64,000 nucleotides of DNA from Viola odorata (Eukaryota; Streptophyta; Magnoliopsida; Malpighiales; Violaceae). The notes beneath the pieces are model-generated. The model was not told where the DNA came from. It did no database searches and was given only the letters and a program-made list of their open reading frames with translations. The DNA lies in the NCBI GenBank assembly GCA_963691705.1, contig OY829538.1:35174836-35238835 (forward strand), given 5' to 3'. The position numbers were made by a program, and so were the translations under genes. Positions 48,056 through 60,235 of this stretch are shown here, piece by piece (within the stretch, counting starts at the first letter, position 1; each line of letters begins with the position of its first letter).

Positions 48056-49113
48056 TTTCGGATAGGCTAAAGGGATTTATATTTAAGTGAACAAACTGAG
48101 CTTTTCGGAACTGCCTAAGGATAATCTCTCGCTAATCCTCACCAATCAATCTAGTTAAATCTATTAATGGAACTTAGTTTGGTAGAATGATCAGGATTAT
48201 CTTGGGTCGTGCTTAGGATAATTTGATATAGGAAAAGAGCAGGAGATCTAAACGGACCTAAATTCTATAACTATTCTATGAACGTAGAATTGAATAATAT
48301 TGCATGCATGATCAATTGAATTTGCATCATAAGCTTGTTTTTGTCTCTACTGGGATTCCTTAATCTGATTGTTCACTTTGTTTGATTTCTTTATCTCGGT
48401 CTTGAAAAATATTTATGTTATTCTATTTTCTTAGATAATAAATCTCAAAATAAAAATCTCTCATTGTTTGCTTGCATCTAGTCATTTTCTTGTTTAAAGT
48501 CTTCCTATTTTATTTGGATCGAACTTTTTATTACTGTTTGTAATCCTTTTGTAACAGTATATAAGTAGCACGTAATTATTTTTTATGATCTTGATAGCCG
48601 ATTAAAAAGGTTGTTAATTCGATCGTTGATCATAAATTTTGATCTTATGCATGGAGAAATTCAGAAATTACACTTGAATTAGACATGAAAATATTGGCAA
48701 ATTATTAATCTCACTGGTTAAATCAAAGATCTATGATGAAGTTATTTTTTTATAGAGAAAAATTAAGGTGAAGAATTATAATCTTATTAGGAGATGAGAA
48801 CAATTGCTGTGATTTGTTTTCTTTTAAAAAGGGTAGAAAATTGAGGCATGAAGAGAAAAATTGTAGAGCTTCTCTCCATAATAAGACTTTTCTTTTCGTT
48901 GTGTGAGTGTTGTTTTCTATTTTCATAACATTCAAATGTACAAAAAAAAAAAAAAAACAACTTACAATAAAACTACTAAGAGACAACAATGGGCTGTTGG
49001 TCGATAGGATTCTTGGCGGACTTGGGTTTTAATTAAAAACTAGGCCTTTAATGGGTAAGGCCTGCGACAAAGTTGTAAATTTGTTTTTTTTTTTTTTTGG
49101 TTTTCTACTTGTT
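48056..49113. other. Intergenic DNA without recognised feature
   Basis: No coding or repeat structure beyond homopolymer runs (A at about 48942, T at about 49085). Confidence 0.6.
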
Positions 49114-49122
49114 GCTAAAAAC

Positions 49123-49372
49123 GGATTGAGCTCCTCTAATTTTTTCTTCAACATGACCAGTCATATTAGAAGAATTTGAAACGTTCAATAAAATTGGAGG
49201 ATGAGATTAAAAATTCAAATAATTAATGAGTTGACCACTTGTTGAATTTTATTGACTGATCAACTCATTAATGACTTGAATTTTTAATCTCATCCGTCCA
49301 ATTTTATTGAACGATTCAGATTCTTCTAATATTACTGGTCATGTTTAAAGAAAAATTAGAGGAGCCGAATCC
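49123..49372. mobile_element. Mutator-like MITE, 250 bp, fold-back
   Basis: Almost the whole element is one inverted repeat with arms of about 115 bp. The ends are GGATTGAGCTCCTCTAAT and its near-inverse ATTAGAGGAGCCGAATCC. A perfect nine-base target duplication, GCTAAAAAC, lies at 49114-49122 and 49373-49381, as expected for Mutator-like elements. Confidence 0.93.
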
Positions 49373-49381
49373 GCTAAAAAC

Positions 49382-50249
49382 TTGCTCCACGAAACTGAAA
49401 GTTCTCGAGGAAACGTTGGAAGAAAAAGACAAGAGCTTCCCGTAAAATAGGAAATGTGTATATAATTATTAAAGAGCATAATTCCCATGTTAAATCAGTG
49501 TCTGTAATGCATCTTGTGCATATATACTTAGAATAAGTAAAATGCTTCATTCCCTAGCTCTTTTGCATATACTTAGTCTTATCATCAAGCTACCTCTTCA
49601 TGAAAAAAATAAACGTACAAATTTCGGGTTACCATGAATTCCTTCCTGCTCACCCTCTTGGAATCGCTGCATTAATTCTGCTAAATGTACTTATAAGCTA
49701 GGAGCCTAGTAATTAAGGTGGTATAATTTTCATACATTTATACACTCTAAATTATTATACATTAATTTTCATACATTTAATACATGGATTTACTTCATTA
49801 TTTTTATTTAAATATTAAAATATACTAATAGTTAGTGTAGTAATTTTTCAAATTAAATGATATGAGAGTAACAATTTTGGAGTAATTGAAAAATAACACT
49901 ACCATTTTTGTTATATATGGTCTATGTACTTAAAGGATACTAGCATATATAAATTTCCCCATTTCATTCTCTGCTTAATCTGAACTATATACTCACCAAA
50001 TCATTTTAACGTGTTCTTCAAGCGGATACTAAGCTACATGACATGACACATCAGCCTGTCACTTTGTCTTAAGATGACGTAGCATGATCAGTGGCAAATT
50101 CATAAAGTTTTATTAGTCGGGCCAAGATATATAATGTATACTATTTAATGTGTTTGTATAGAATAAAAAAATTCTTTCAATTTATTTTTATTGGATTCGT
50201 GTTGGAGTAGATTGGTTTAATACCATGTCGAATTATTTGTTTGCTAATT
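49382..50249. other. Intergenic AT-rich DNA
   Basis: No gene or element could be supported. Confidence 0.6.
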
Positions 50250-50872
50250 TTGCAGGACCGCATCGCATCGAGAGTTTCTACGAAAATGTAGCATGCTGAT
50301 TCCGGAGTCTAGCTACTGTCCGCTGTGTTCTGTAGTGGACGAAAGCTCTACTCATTTTCTACTTCACTGTCAGATCATCACACTTATCTGGGACGTCATC
50401 ATGCGTTAGGCAGACATTGTGTCGGTACCTCCGAAGACCTTGACAGAACTTTGGCTGAGTTGGAGCGGGCTGGTTGCCTCTATCCAAAAGCAGGTTCATG
50501 TGATGTGGAAAATGCTACTGTATACGGTGTTATGGATCATTTGGACACAACGTAACAAAGTAGTATTTCAACATGAGGTCTTTTGCACATTCTGCACCTT
50601 AAATCTTATTTTCTCTTCGTGACAGAATTGGATGAAAAGTAAAGATCTCTTATTCCTTTACAATTCGATGTAGATGATGTTATCTTTTTTGTGGCTATAT
50701 TCGTGTGGAGGGACGAGTTAGTTTAGATAATTATCTGTAGAACCAGCAAACTGGTTCTGCTTTTTACCAGCTCGCTGGCTCGTGCTCTGGATCCTTTGTT
50801 TTTTCCATATCATGTTCGCACGACTTCTATTAATACATATACCAGTGCCTATTTAAAAAAATCAAACTAAAT
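50250..50872 (+). mobile_element. 5'-truncated L1-type LINE fragment
   Basis: The plus strand encodes a zf-RVT-like C-terminus: a Y-C-P-L-C then H-F-L-L-H-C zinc-binding pattern (about 50310-50370) followed, past stops, by a W-x3-V-L-W-x2-W-T-Q-R-N block (about 50505-50560). These are typical of the end of plant L1 ORF2 or its derived relatives. It ends in a short A run near 50865. Reverse transcriptase and endonuclease are absent, consistent with 5' truncation. Confidence 0.7.
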
Positions 50873-51185
50873 TAGCAACATTTCTCCATTAATCATTACA
50901 CATTAAAAGAAAAACCCTAAAAAACACTTTAAGGTATATGATATTTAAGTTATAAATTGTGCATCTAGTACACTTCATGCAGTAAATAAATGAGTTGAAA
51001 ATTTTCGGTGATTGTACACACAAAATTATATAGTTTGCCAAAGAATTCATTTTGGCTCTCATACTTTAATTAAAAAACTTACAATATCAACTATATACTT
51101 TTCTTCTGGCTACAATTTTGATATTTTTTTGTTACAATATTCGAAAAGAGTAGTGCTGAAGATACTAATATTTTTATTAACTTTT

Positions 51186-52132
51186 TGATGCGATCACGGA
51201 CCCTCCCGAAGCCAATGTTGACATTCGACAAGGCCCGATCACCCGAAGCAAAGCAAGAGCATTGTCCTTATGGTTGGAAGGCAAAATGAGAGAGAACGGA
51301 TCCACCCAAGTCAAGGAAAAGCCGGCCTATGTGATTTTCCATCGAACCAAGGAAGATGCATAACCGTGATCACGGTTCGCTCTAACCGTGAATCACGCCT
51401 GGAGAGTTTTGGGTAACGTGATCACGGTTAAGTCTAACCGTGAATCACGCTATCTTCTGATGTGGGAGCTGATCCTTGGGTGCCTTACCGTGATCACGGT
51501 TCGTTCTAACCGTGAATCACGGTAGGAGTTGTGCCGAGCGTGATCACGTTTAGTCCTTAACGTGAATCACGATAGTGAGTTTGTCTAACGTGATCACGGT
51601 TAGGCCTAACCCTGAATCACGTTAGCGTCGGATTTGTTGCCTTTTTGCTTACTTGTATAAATAGCTCTTGTCTCATTTCTTTTAGGGAGTTTTTGACTTT
51701 GAGTGATATTTTGTCAAGTGAGAATACTCCTTCTTTTTATCACCTAAGCCTTGAAACTCTTCACATTTTCCTTGAGCAAGAATCGTTTAAGTTGAGATTA
51801 CTCCTTCCGATTATTGCTCGGGGATTCCTCGAATTTGTATGTGTAATTTTGGCAAGTTTCTTGAATGAATGAAGGTCTATTAAATACTTATTCCCAGGAT
51901 CGTGGATGTCTACTTGCTTGGATTAATTCTTGGATGCTCATGTGATCAATTTCAATCCTTTATCAATCCTAATCATTTCCGGGTACATATTTCCTTAATT
52001 CTCCGCTAAATATTACTTCTTCGTGTCCTTTCTTTCCTTGTGATCTTGTTGTCACTAGGTAATTCGATTCGGCTAGATCCTCTATAAGCTCCATTGTAAT
52101 TCGGCCTATTTACCCTAGGCAGGATCGCATCA
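51186..52132 (+). repeat. CRM-like element 5' LTR
   Basis: The first 178 bp repeat the last codons of the pol frame (stop TAA at 51361-51363). Five palindromic motifs follow (listed separately), then the core promoter TATAAATA at 51656-51663. The LTR ends GATCGCATCA. Confidence 0.96.
51363..51626 (+). promoter_or_regulatory. Five palindromic CGTGATCACG motifs upstream of the LTR TATA box
   Basis: Five units, about 50-70 bp apart, each read CGTGATCACGGTT, a six-base spacer, then AACCGTGAATCACG (with small changes). Each unit thus combines a perfect 10-bp palindrome with a longer hairpin. All lie between the pol stop codon and the TATA box at 51656, the normal place for LTR enhancers. The other LTR carries the same set at 58596-58859. 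Confidence 0.85.
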
Positions 52133-52134
52133 AG

Positions 52135-52152
52135 TGGTAGCGGGGCTTTTGG
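52135..52152 (+). other. Probable primer-binding site
   Basis: TGGTAGCGGGGCTTTTGG starts two bases after the LTR. The TGG start fits a tRNA CCA end, but the rest matches initiator tRNA-Met (TGGTATCAGAGC) only partly, so the primer tRNA is not identified. Confidence 0.55.
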
Positions 52153-53364
52153 CCGCCTATCGAATTTTTCTAGTTTTGTTCAAAAGGGTTAGAACCTTTC
52201 TTTCTTAATATCTTGAGTTTCAACCGATACTTTCGAAAAATATTTCAAGCGGGCTTTTGATTGTTGGTTGTGATCACTTTGGCAAAATTAAAATTTTGAA
52301 ATCTTGAGAAAATCATTTGGGTGTGTTCTTGGTGTTCATCATATGTTCTTGGTGTCCTTGGCCTAGAGCTCTTTTTGATCCAAAATAATTGTTGTAATAC
52401 TTGATAGCCAAGTTTGTGCCAATTAATTAATTAAAATCCCTCCACTTGGCCGGCCAACACCATCATCAAGGGTAACATCACCCATCCCTTGCATTAAATG
52501 CCCTAAGACACCTCACCCTTTCTTTGACAATTTGACCAAAAAGCAACCAACTAGTCCTAACCAAAGTTCCAATCTAACCAAATACACCCACTCCTCCTAA
52601 AAAGAAAAGCTGAGCCCGTCCTTTCCTTTCTACCATTGTGTCCAGCAGCCTTTTTCTAATTGCCTAAGTCCTAAACTCATCCTAACACTCAAGTCCTAAA
52701 CTATAAAATACTAAACTTGAGTTTTAACCCTTCTTGAGTCTTAAACTCAAACTATTTAAGTCCTAAACTTATAAGTCCTTGTCCATGTACTTCTAAATAC
52801 TTCCTTGTCTTTTATTTCTTTAAATCCCCAAATCTCCAGCCCTTCCCTTATTTCTTTGCCTTTCCTACGGAAATTCCAAAGTTCCCTCCCAAAATTGGAA
52901 ATTTTGAATTTCCTTGTAAATTTCCGAAAATACTCCTTTCCTTTTTCCTTAAGTCCTTGTAAATCTTTTGAGTCTTGTTGTGTTCTTCTTCCTTTTTGTT
53001 TCCATCACTTGAGCATTGGCAATTGAACTCTTGAATTGAAGCACAAGTTTGTTTGTAGCAAGGGAATTGTGTGGAGAGCAAGCTTTGAGTGTGAAGATTT
53101 CTTGAGTGATTGTGAGGCCAAGTTTTTCGAGTGATCAAACACGAGTGTTTAAACATGTGAGGGAGTGAAATATTTTCTAACTCTTGTTTAAGTGTGCAGG
53201 TACACGGATAACTTGAAGTTGAGTGTTTGTGAGCACAACTTTTTCGAGAGGAAAACACCTAAACACGAGAGTTTAAACACGTGAGGGAGAGTTTTATTAC
53301 TAACGCCTATATATATCTCGTTTGTTCCCATTTTGCAGGTATATATAGTAATTGTACATACCAA
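52153..53364 (+). other. Leader of the CRM-like element
   Basis: Non-coding. A polypyrimidine stretch and CAG at about 53322-53338, about 27 nt before the gag ATG, looks like a 3' splice site. A direct repeat around TTTAAACA-GTGAGGGAG occurs at about 53148 and 53273. Confidence 0.6.
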
Positions 53365-56300
53365 ATGTCCGGAAGGAGTAGACCTAGTTCTAGTGGTAGC
53401 CGAAGTGCCGAAGCACTTGACCGAGTTTTGGCAGCCTTGGGTGAATTGAAGGCTACTATGGTTCGAACGGAGGACCGTCTCACTTTGTTAGAGGAGACTG
53501 TTAAGTCTCGGGGTAGAGAGGATGAGAAGCCTTCCAATGTTCCTCCTCATGCAACACCTCCAAAGAGCCTTCCGTCTTAGGCTCACCAAACACCTCTCAC
53601 TGAACATGTACACATTGAAACTGAATCGGAGGGTCATCAAAGTGTAGGAGAAAGAGTTGGGTTGCTGAAAAATACCCCAAGGAAGGAGGATACCCGAAAG
53701 CCATTTGTCTCCCCTCCGGGGTTGGCCATTTCGGAAGAACAAATGAAAGGGATAAGGAAGAAATACGAGCAAGGCAGCCGAGGACCCGAAGATTTTCATG
53801 CTTCTAGTAGCCGACCCAAAGCCCCTCATTTCCATGCCCTTACCACACCCCGTCACACTCGAGAGTACTATGAGGACCCTTATGAGGAAGTGAATGCCGA
53901 GTTTGATGAGATGACAACCCGAACGAGGGGGAGACGCCAAAGAGGTCATGGGTCACGGTTTGTAGAACATGAAGAGAGGCCACAAGAGCCTAGGGTTGAT
54001 GACAAATTGAGTGGAATCAAGGTGCAAATCCCTATCTTTAGGGGCTCCACCGATCCTTCGGAGTACCTTAAGTGGGAAGGGAAAATTCAACGAATCTTCA
54101 ATTGTCATCGGTATTCGGAGGAGAAGAAGATCAAGTTAGCGGCAATGGAGTTTGAAGATTATGCCGAGAGTTGGTGGGAGAAAGAGTGTAAGAAGAGAGG
54201 AGAAGTTGATGCTATTCAAGATTGAGAGGAGATGAAAAGGGTGATGAGAGCAAGGTTTGTGCCCGCACACCATAAGAGAGACTTGCAAAACAAGTTACAA
54301 GGTCTCAAGCAAGGGTCTAGATCCGTGGGAGAGTACTTCAATGAACTAGAAGGGCTACTAATCAAGACCAACACGGAGGAGGAAGAAGAAGTGACTATGT
54401 CTAGATTTCTCAATGGCCTTAATGATCGACTTAAGTACAAGCTTGAGTTGAAAGAGCTTGATCACCTCCAAGCTATGCTCCACTATGCCATAAAAGTGGA
54501 AGCATATGAAGCCACCAAGAAGAAGTCCTACCCAAGCAAGACCCAAACCTTTTCATCAACCCCAAAGACTCCTTGGAAGTCTTATCCCAAAGAACCCTTC
54601 AAACCAAAAGACTCCAAAGCCGATACACCTCTTCCGAAACCCTACACGCCCTACACCAAAAGCAATCTCTCAAAACCCCCACCAAAAGCAAATCCTAACC
54701 CCCCTACCAACCCTAGCCAACCAAGAAAATTCTCATCTAATGTCCAATGTTTTCGGTGCCAAGGAAGGGGTCACATTGCATCCGAATGTCCAAATCGGAG
54801 GGTAGTGGTGATCCGAGAGGGCCACTATGAAACGGGGAGTGAAGTTGAAGCAAGTGAGGATGAGAAAGAAGATAGGGAGGAAGAGCCAGAGAGTAGTGAA
54901 GAAGAGGTGGTCCCGGCAACCACAATGACCCTAGTTGTGAGAAGGAGCATGAATGCTCATGCGAAGGAGGAGGTTGCCAACAAAGATCAACGGGAGAATC
55001 TCTTCCATTCTCGGTGTGAAATCAATGGTAAGGTCGCATCTCTTATTGTTGATAATGGAAGTGTGGTGGATGTGGCAAGCTATTTGTTAGTTTTCAAGCT
55101 TGGGTTGCCCACGACACCCCACCCCAATCCTTATTCCTTACATTGGTTTAGTGATGATGGAGAAGTACAGGTGAAGGAACAAGTCCTTGTTGCCTTCAGA
55201 ATAGGTAGTTATGAGGATGAGAGATTGTGTGATGTAGTTCCCATGGATGCTAGTCATCTCATCCTTGGTCGGCCATGGCAATTTGATCGATGGGTAGTGC
55301 ATGACGGCCGAACCAACAAAATTCACCTCACTCACAATGGGAAGAAGTTTAGTATTCCTCCACTTTCACCCACTCAAGTTCTTGAGGATAGATTGCATAT
55401 GGAAAAGGCAAGTGCCGAGTTCCAAGTTATGAAGAAAATGAGGGAAAAGAGTGGAGAGAAGAAAGTAAGGTGTGTGAATGAGGAAAATAGCGTGCATGAA
55501 AAAAGTGAGCATGCACAAAGAGAAGAGAAAAATGTGAGTCATGAGATGAAAACACGAGAGAGGAGAGGAAAGAAAACAAAGGGAGAGTCGAATACACGCC
55601 ATGAAAAAAGCAAGCATGGTAGAGGGAGTGAACCTAAACACATGAGTGTGATAGCGAGGGGTAAGGATGTGAGGCGAGCTTTATTTTCTAATAAAGTGTG
55701 TCTTGTGCTTCGATACAAGGCACATTGCTTGGAAATCGACACTAACCCTCTTGCTTCTCTACCTAGTCCCATTGTTTCTCTTTTGCAGGAATATGACGAT
55801 GTCTTTCCAACCGAAATGCCAAGTGGCCTTCCTCCGATCCGAGGGATAGAGCACAAGATTGATTTGATACCCGGAGCGGCCTTGCCCAATAGGCCGGCTT
55901 ACCGATGCAACCCCGAGGAGACGAAGGAACTTCAACGGCAAGTGGAAGATTTGTTGCGCAAAGGCTACATCCGAGAGAGTATGTCACCTTGTGCCGTGCC
56001 CGTGTTACTCGTGCCTAAGAAGGACGGGACGTGGAGGATGTGTGTTGATTGTAGAGCTATCAACAAGATCACCATACGCTATCGACATCCCATTCCACGC
56101 CTCGATGATATGCTTGACGAGCTAAGCGGGAGCCAAATCTACTCCAAAATTGATCTCATGAGCGGATACCACCAAATCCGGATGCATGAAGGAGATGAAT
56201 GGAAAACCGCCTTCAAAACCAAGCATGGTTTGTATGAATGGTTGGTAATGCCATTCGGTCTATCCAATGCTCATAGTACTTTCATGAGGTTAATGAATTA

Positions 56301-58596
56301 TATTTTGCGTGATTTCATTGGAAAGTATGTTGTTGTATACTTTGATGATATTCTTGTGTATAGTTCGTCTCTTGAGGAACATGTGTTCCATTTACGTTCC
56401 ATATTTGACACTTTGCGCACACACCGATTATATGCTAAATTTGTTAAGTTCGAGTTTTGCTTGGAACAAGTACACTTTCTGGGTTTTGTTGTGAGTGTAG
56501 GGGGCGTTCAAGTTGATGAAGACAAGGTGAAAGCCATACAAGATTGGCCTATTCCCGACAATGTAGGTGAAGTAAGGTCATTCCATGGCCTTGCGAGCTT
56601 TTATCGACGATTTGTGCCTAATTTCTCAACCATCGCCGCGCCACTTAACGAGTTGACCAAGAAGAATGTCACATTTGAGTGGGGAGAGCGTCAAGCCAAG
56701 GCTTTCCACGAGCTTAAGGAGAGACTCACAAAGTCCCCTATTTTGGCCTTGCCGGATTTCACCAAAGTGTTCGAGTTGGAATGCGATGCGAGTGGAGTTG
56801 GTATTGGAGCGGTCCTAACCCAAGAGGGTCGACCCATCGCCTATTTTAGCGAGAAACTCAACGGAGCCCAACTCAACTACTCCACGTACGACAAGGAACT
56901 CTATGCTTTGGTAAGGGCACTTATGGTGTGGGAACACTATCTCCTAGCCAACTAATTCGTCATCCACACCGACCATCTAAGTCTCAAATTCCTAAAGGGG
57001 CAAGCCAAGTTGAATAAGAGACATGCCAAGTGGGTGGAGTTCATTGAGGCGTTTCCCTATACTATCAAATACAAACGCGGCAAAGATAATGTGGTAGCCG
57101 ACGCCCTTTCTCGAAGGTATGCTCTCTTGAACTCTCTCGATGCCCAAGTCTTTGGATTTTCTCATTTGACTGAATTATATGAGAATGATGAGGACTTTCG
57201 TGATATATATTTGGCTTGTGCTCGTAGATCTCACATGCATTTCTTCAGGCACGATAACTTTTTGTTCAAATATGATAGATTATGTGTGCCTCGTTCTAAT
57301 GTTAGAGAATTGCTTGTGTTGGAAGCTCATGGAGGGGCTTTGAGTGGCCATTTTGGCATTACTAAAATGTTGCATGCCTTGAAGTCTCATTTCTATTGGC
57401 CACGAATGAAAGTAGATGTGACTAACATTGTGAATCGATGCATTGTGTGCAAGACTGCTAAGTCCACATCTAAACATCATGCAGTGCATATGCCTTTACC
57501 TGTTGCCCAACATCCTTGGCTCGATTTATCAATGGACTTTGTGTTAGGCTTGCCTAGGTCTAAGAATAGCTATGATTCTATATTTGTTGTGGTGGACCGT
57601 TTCTCCAAAATGGCACATTTTATACCATGTTCGAAAACACATGATGCTGCACACATTGCTTCATTATTTTTCCAAAATGTGGTGAGAATACATGGTATGC
57701 CTAAGAGTATTGTAAGTGATCGGGACACTAAGTTCCTAAGTCATTTTTGGCGAACTCTTTGGGGGAAGTTAGGTACTAAACTTCTCTTCTCCACCACGTG
57801 TCATCCTCAAACGGATGGCCAAACGGAGGTGGTGAATAGGACTTTAGGATCACTACTTCGTGTCATGATTGCTAAATATGGAGTAAAATGGGAAGAATGT
57901 ATGGCCTTTGTTGAATTTGCTTATAATAATGCTTATCATTTCTCTATTGGTTATTCCCCTTTTGAGGTGGTTTACGGGTTTAAACCCTTGACCCCTCTTG
58001 ATCTCTCACCTTTGCCCTTGAGTTCTCTTAAGTGTGCAGATGGGAATGCCAAAGCTACAATGGTTAAGAAACTCCATGAGCAAGTCCGCAAAAGTATTGA
58101 GAGCATGAACGAAAAGGAAATAGCCAAACGTAATAAGGGCAAGATTCCTACTTCCTTTGAACCGGGTCAGTGGGTGTGGCTTCATTGGAGCAAAGATCGA
58201 TTCCCACGCGAAAGACAAAGCAAGCTGAGTCCACGAGGGGACGGACCTTTTCAAATCCTCTGTCGTATCGACGCCAATGCTTATGTTCTGGATCTTCCCA
58301 GTGAATATGGAGGGATCAGCCGAACCTTCAATGTCAATGATCTGTCCCTTTGGCCTGGAGATGAAGAGAACCCTCAAGACTTGGATTCGAGGACGAATCC
58401 TTTCGAAGGGGAAGGAGTTGATGCGATCACGGACCCTCCCGAAGCCAATGTTGACATTCGACAAGGCCCGATCACCCGAAGCAAAGCAAGAGCATTGTCC
58501 TTATGGTTGGAAGGCAAAATGAGAGAGAACAGATCCACCCAAGTCAAGGAAAAGCCGGCTTATGTGATTTTCCATCGAACCAAGGAAGATGCATAA
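53365..58596 (+). pseudogene. gag-pol polyprotein of the CRM-like element, three stop codons
   Basis: A single frame from ATG 53365 to TAA 58594-58596 (1743 codons) is broken only by TAG 53578-53580, TGA 54223-54225 and TAA 56953-56955, with no frameshift. Domains in order: a gag region (about 53990-54500), a CCHC knuckle CX2CX4HX4C (54748-54789), an aspartic protease with D-N-G at 55051-55059 (D-S/T-G is usual), and a reverse transcriptase (about 55950-56500) with Y-F-D-D at 56338-56349. An RNase H starting E-C-D-A-S-G (about 56775) contains the third stop. The integrase has an HHCC finger (about 57325-57450) and D (57535), D (57718), E (57826) with the D-x35-E spacing intact, then a C-terminal G-P-F-x-I-L-x-R-I region. 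The tail I-T-R-S-K-A-R-A-L lies inside the 3' LTR. The start was chosen because the first upstream in-frame ATG adds only unrelated leader. Confidence 0.95.
58405..58417 (+). other. Polypurine tract of the CRM-like element
   Basis: GAAGGGGAAGGAG lies directly before the 3' LTR, within the pol coding frame, so it also encodes residues near the integrase C-terminus. Confidence 0.85.
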
Positions 58597-59365
58597 CCAT
58601 GATCACGGTTCGCTCTAACCGTGAATCACGCCTGGAGAGTTTTGGGTAACGTGATCACGGTTAAGTCTAACCGTGAATCACGCTATCTTCTGATGTGGGA
58701 GCTGATCCTTGGGTGCCTTACCGTGATCACGGTTCGTTCTAACCGTGAATCACGGTAGGAGTTGTGCCGAGCGTGATCACGTTTAGTCCTTAACGTGAAT
58801 CACGATAGTGAGTTTGTCTAACGTGATCACGGTTAGGCCTAACCGTGAATCACGTTAGCGTCGGATTTGTTGCCTTTTTGCTTACTTGTATAAATAGCTC
58901 TTGTCTCATTTCTTTTAGGGAGTTTTTGACTTTGAGTGATATTTTGTCAAGTGAGAATACTCCTTCTTTTTATCACCTAAGCCTTGAAACTCTTCACATT
59001 TTCCTTGAGCAAGAATCGTTTAAGTTGAGATTACTCCTTCCGATTATTGCTCGGGGATTCCTCGAATTTGTATGTGTAATTTTGGCAAGTTTCTTGAATG
59101 AATGAAGGTCTATTAAATACTTATTCCCAGGATCGTGGATGTCTACTTGCTTGGATTAATTCTTGGATGCTCATGTGATCAATTTCAATCCTTTATCAAT
59201 CCTAATCATTTCCGGGTACATATTTCCTTAATTCTCCGCTAAATATTACTTCTTCGTGTCCTTTCTTTCCTTGTGATCTTGTTGTCACTAGGTAATTCGA
59301 TTCGGCTAGATCCTCTATAAGCTCCATTGTAATTCGGCCTACTTACCCTAGGCAGGATCGCATCA
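58419..59365 (+). repeat. CRM-like element 3' LTR
   Basis: 947 bp, the same length as the 5' LTR. It holds the last 59 pol codons and the stop, the five palindromic motifs (58596-58859) and a TATA box at 58889-58896. The right target duplication CTTTT follows. Confidence 0.96.
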
Positions 59366-59424
59366 CTTTTATACTAAAAGTACATATGTCATTTTCACAT
59401 TCACTTGGTAATTATTTATTTAAA

Positions 59425-60226
59425 GGGTTTTGCTAACCTGTCCACTTCATAGGCAGGTTAGCATTGTGTCCATTTTTAGATGGACTCTAAATATCCTTTA
59501 CTTTAATGATACTTAAATGTAGTATAAATGTTATAAATGTAATATACTAATTAATAAACTTTTTTCTCTCTCCTCTCTCCGCCTTTTTTTTCTCTTTTTC
59601 CGAACTCATCTGTCCTGCACTTCTACTACTGCTTCTTTAAAAATATTTTTTTCCTTTTAATTTATTTTTCTTTCTAAGAGTTTTTCGTTTTAACTCTTTG
59701 TACTTAGTTAAAAAAAAACATAAGCTATTAATATTATTTTATTTATGTGATTAACTTGCTGGATAAAATAAAAGCAGAGATTAAACATTATGATTTATTA
59801 AACCATTTGAATTTTGTAGTTATATTATTTTTACAACTAATTTTATGCTTTTTTACTTTTGAAAATTAAAAATAATATTGTATTTCACCGATATAAGTTT
59901 TCTATATTGAATTTTTTCTCAAAAATATTTTTTTATATCATACAGGAGTAATAAAGAAAAAAAAGAAAACAGTAATTATTGTTTTTTTTTCTACTAGTTA
60001 CGTAAAAAAGAGAAAAAGAGAGGATGTAATTAAAGGTGGAGAGAGGAGAGAGAAAAAAAGTTTAATTACAAAGGGAGAGAGAAATTAATTTTTTATTAGA
60101 TTATTAGTATATTACATTTATAACCTTTATACTACATTTAAGTTTCATTAAAGTAAAGAGTATTTAGAGTTCATCTAAAAATGGACACAATGCTAACCTG
60201 TCCACGTGGACAGGTTAGAAAAACCC
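59425..60226. mobile_element. Mutator-like non-autonomous element with long inverted repeats, 802 bp
   Basis: The ends are GGGTTTTGCTAACCTGTCCA and its inverse, and similarity continues for about 130 bp per arm through a block containing ATTTTTAGATGGACTC. A nine-base duplication TTATTTAAA lies at 59416-59424 and 60227-60235. Near each end GGACAGGTTAG-type sequence forms an extra small hairpin. No transposase is present. Confidence 0.92.
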
Positions 60227-60235
60227 TTATTTAAA

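Larger units (their letters stand above)
51186..59365 (+). mobile_element. CRM-like Ty3/gypsy retrotransposon, structurally complete
   Basis: 8180 bp, flanked by CTTTT at 51181-51185 and 59366-59370. Two 947-bp LTRs (TGATGCGATC...GATCGCATCA) differ at about five sites. Between them are a primer-site position, a leader, one gag-pol frame and a polypurine tract. The coding frame runs into the 3' LTR and the polymerase has CRM-type features, both typical of that chromovirus lineage, but no canonical chromodomain was seen and Reina or a related lineage remains possible. With a rate of 1.3e-8 per site per year (an assumed grass value), five differences in 947 would put insertion at roughly 0.2 million years. 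Confidence 0.95.

Noticed and set aside
51645..51872. 75-codon open frame, repeated identically at 58845-59105
   Set aside because: It is LTR sequence downstream of the TATA box, present in both LTRs, with no protein features.
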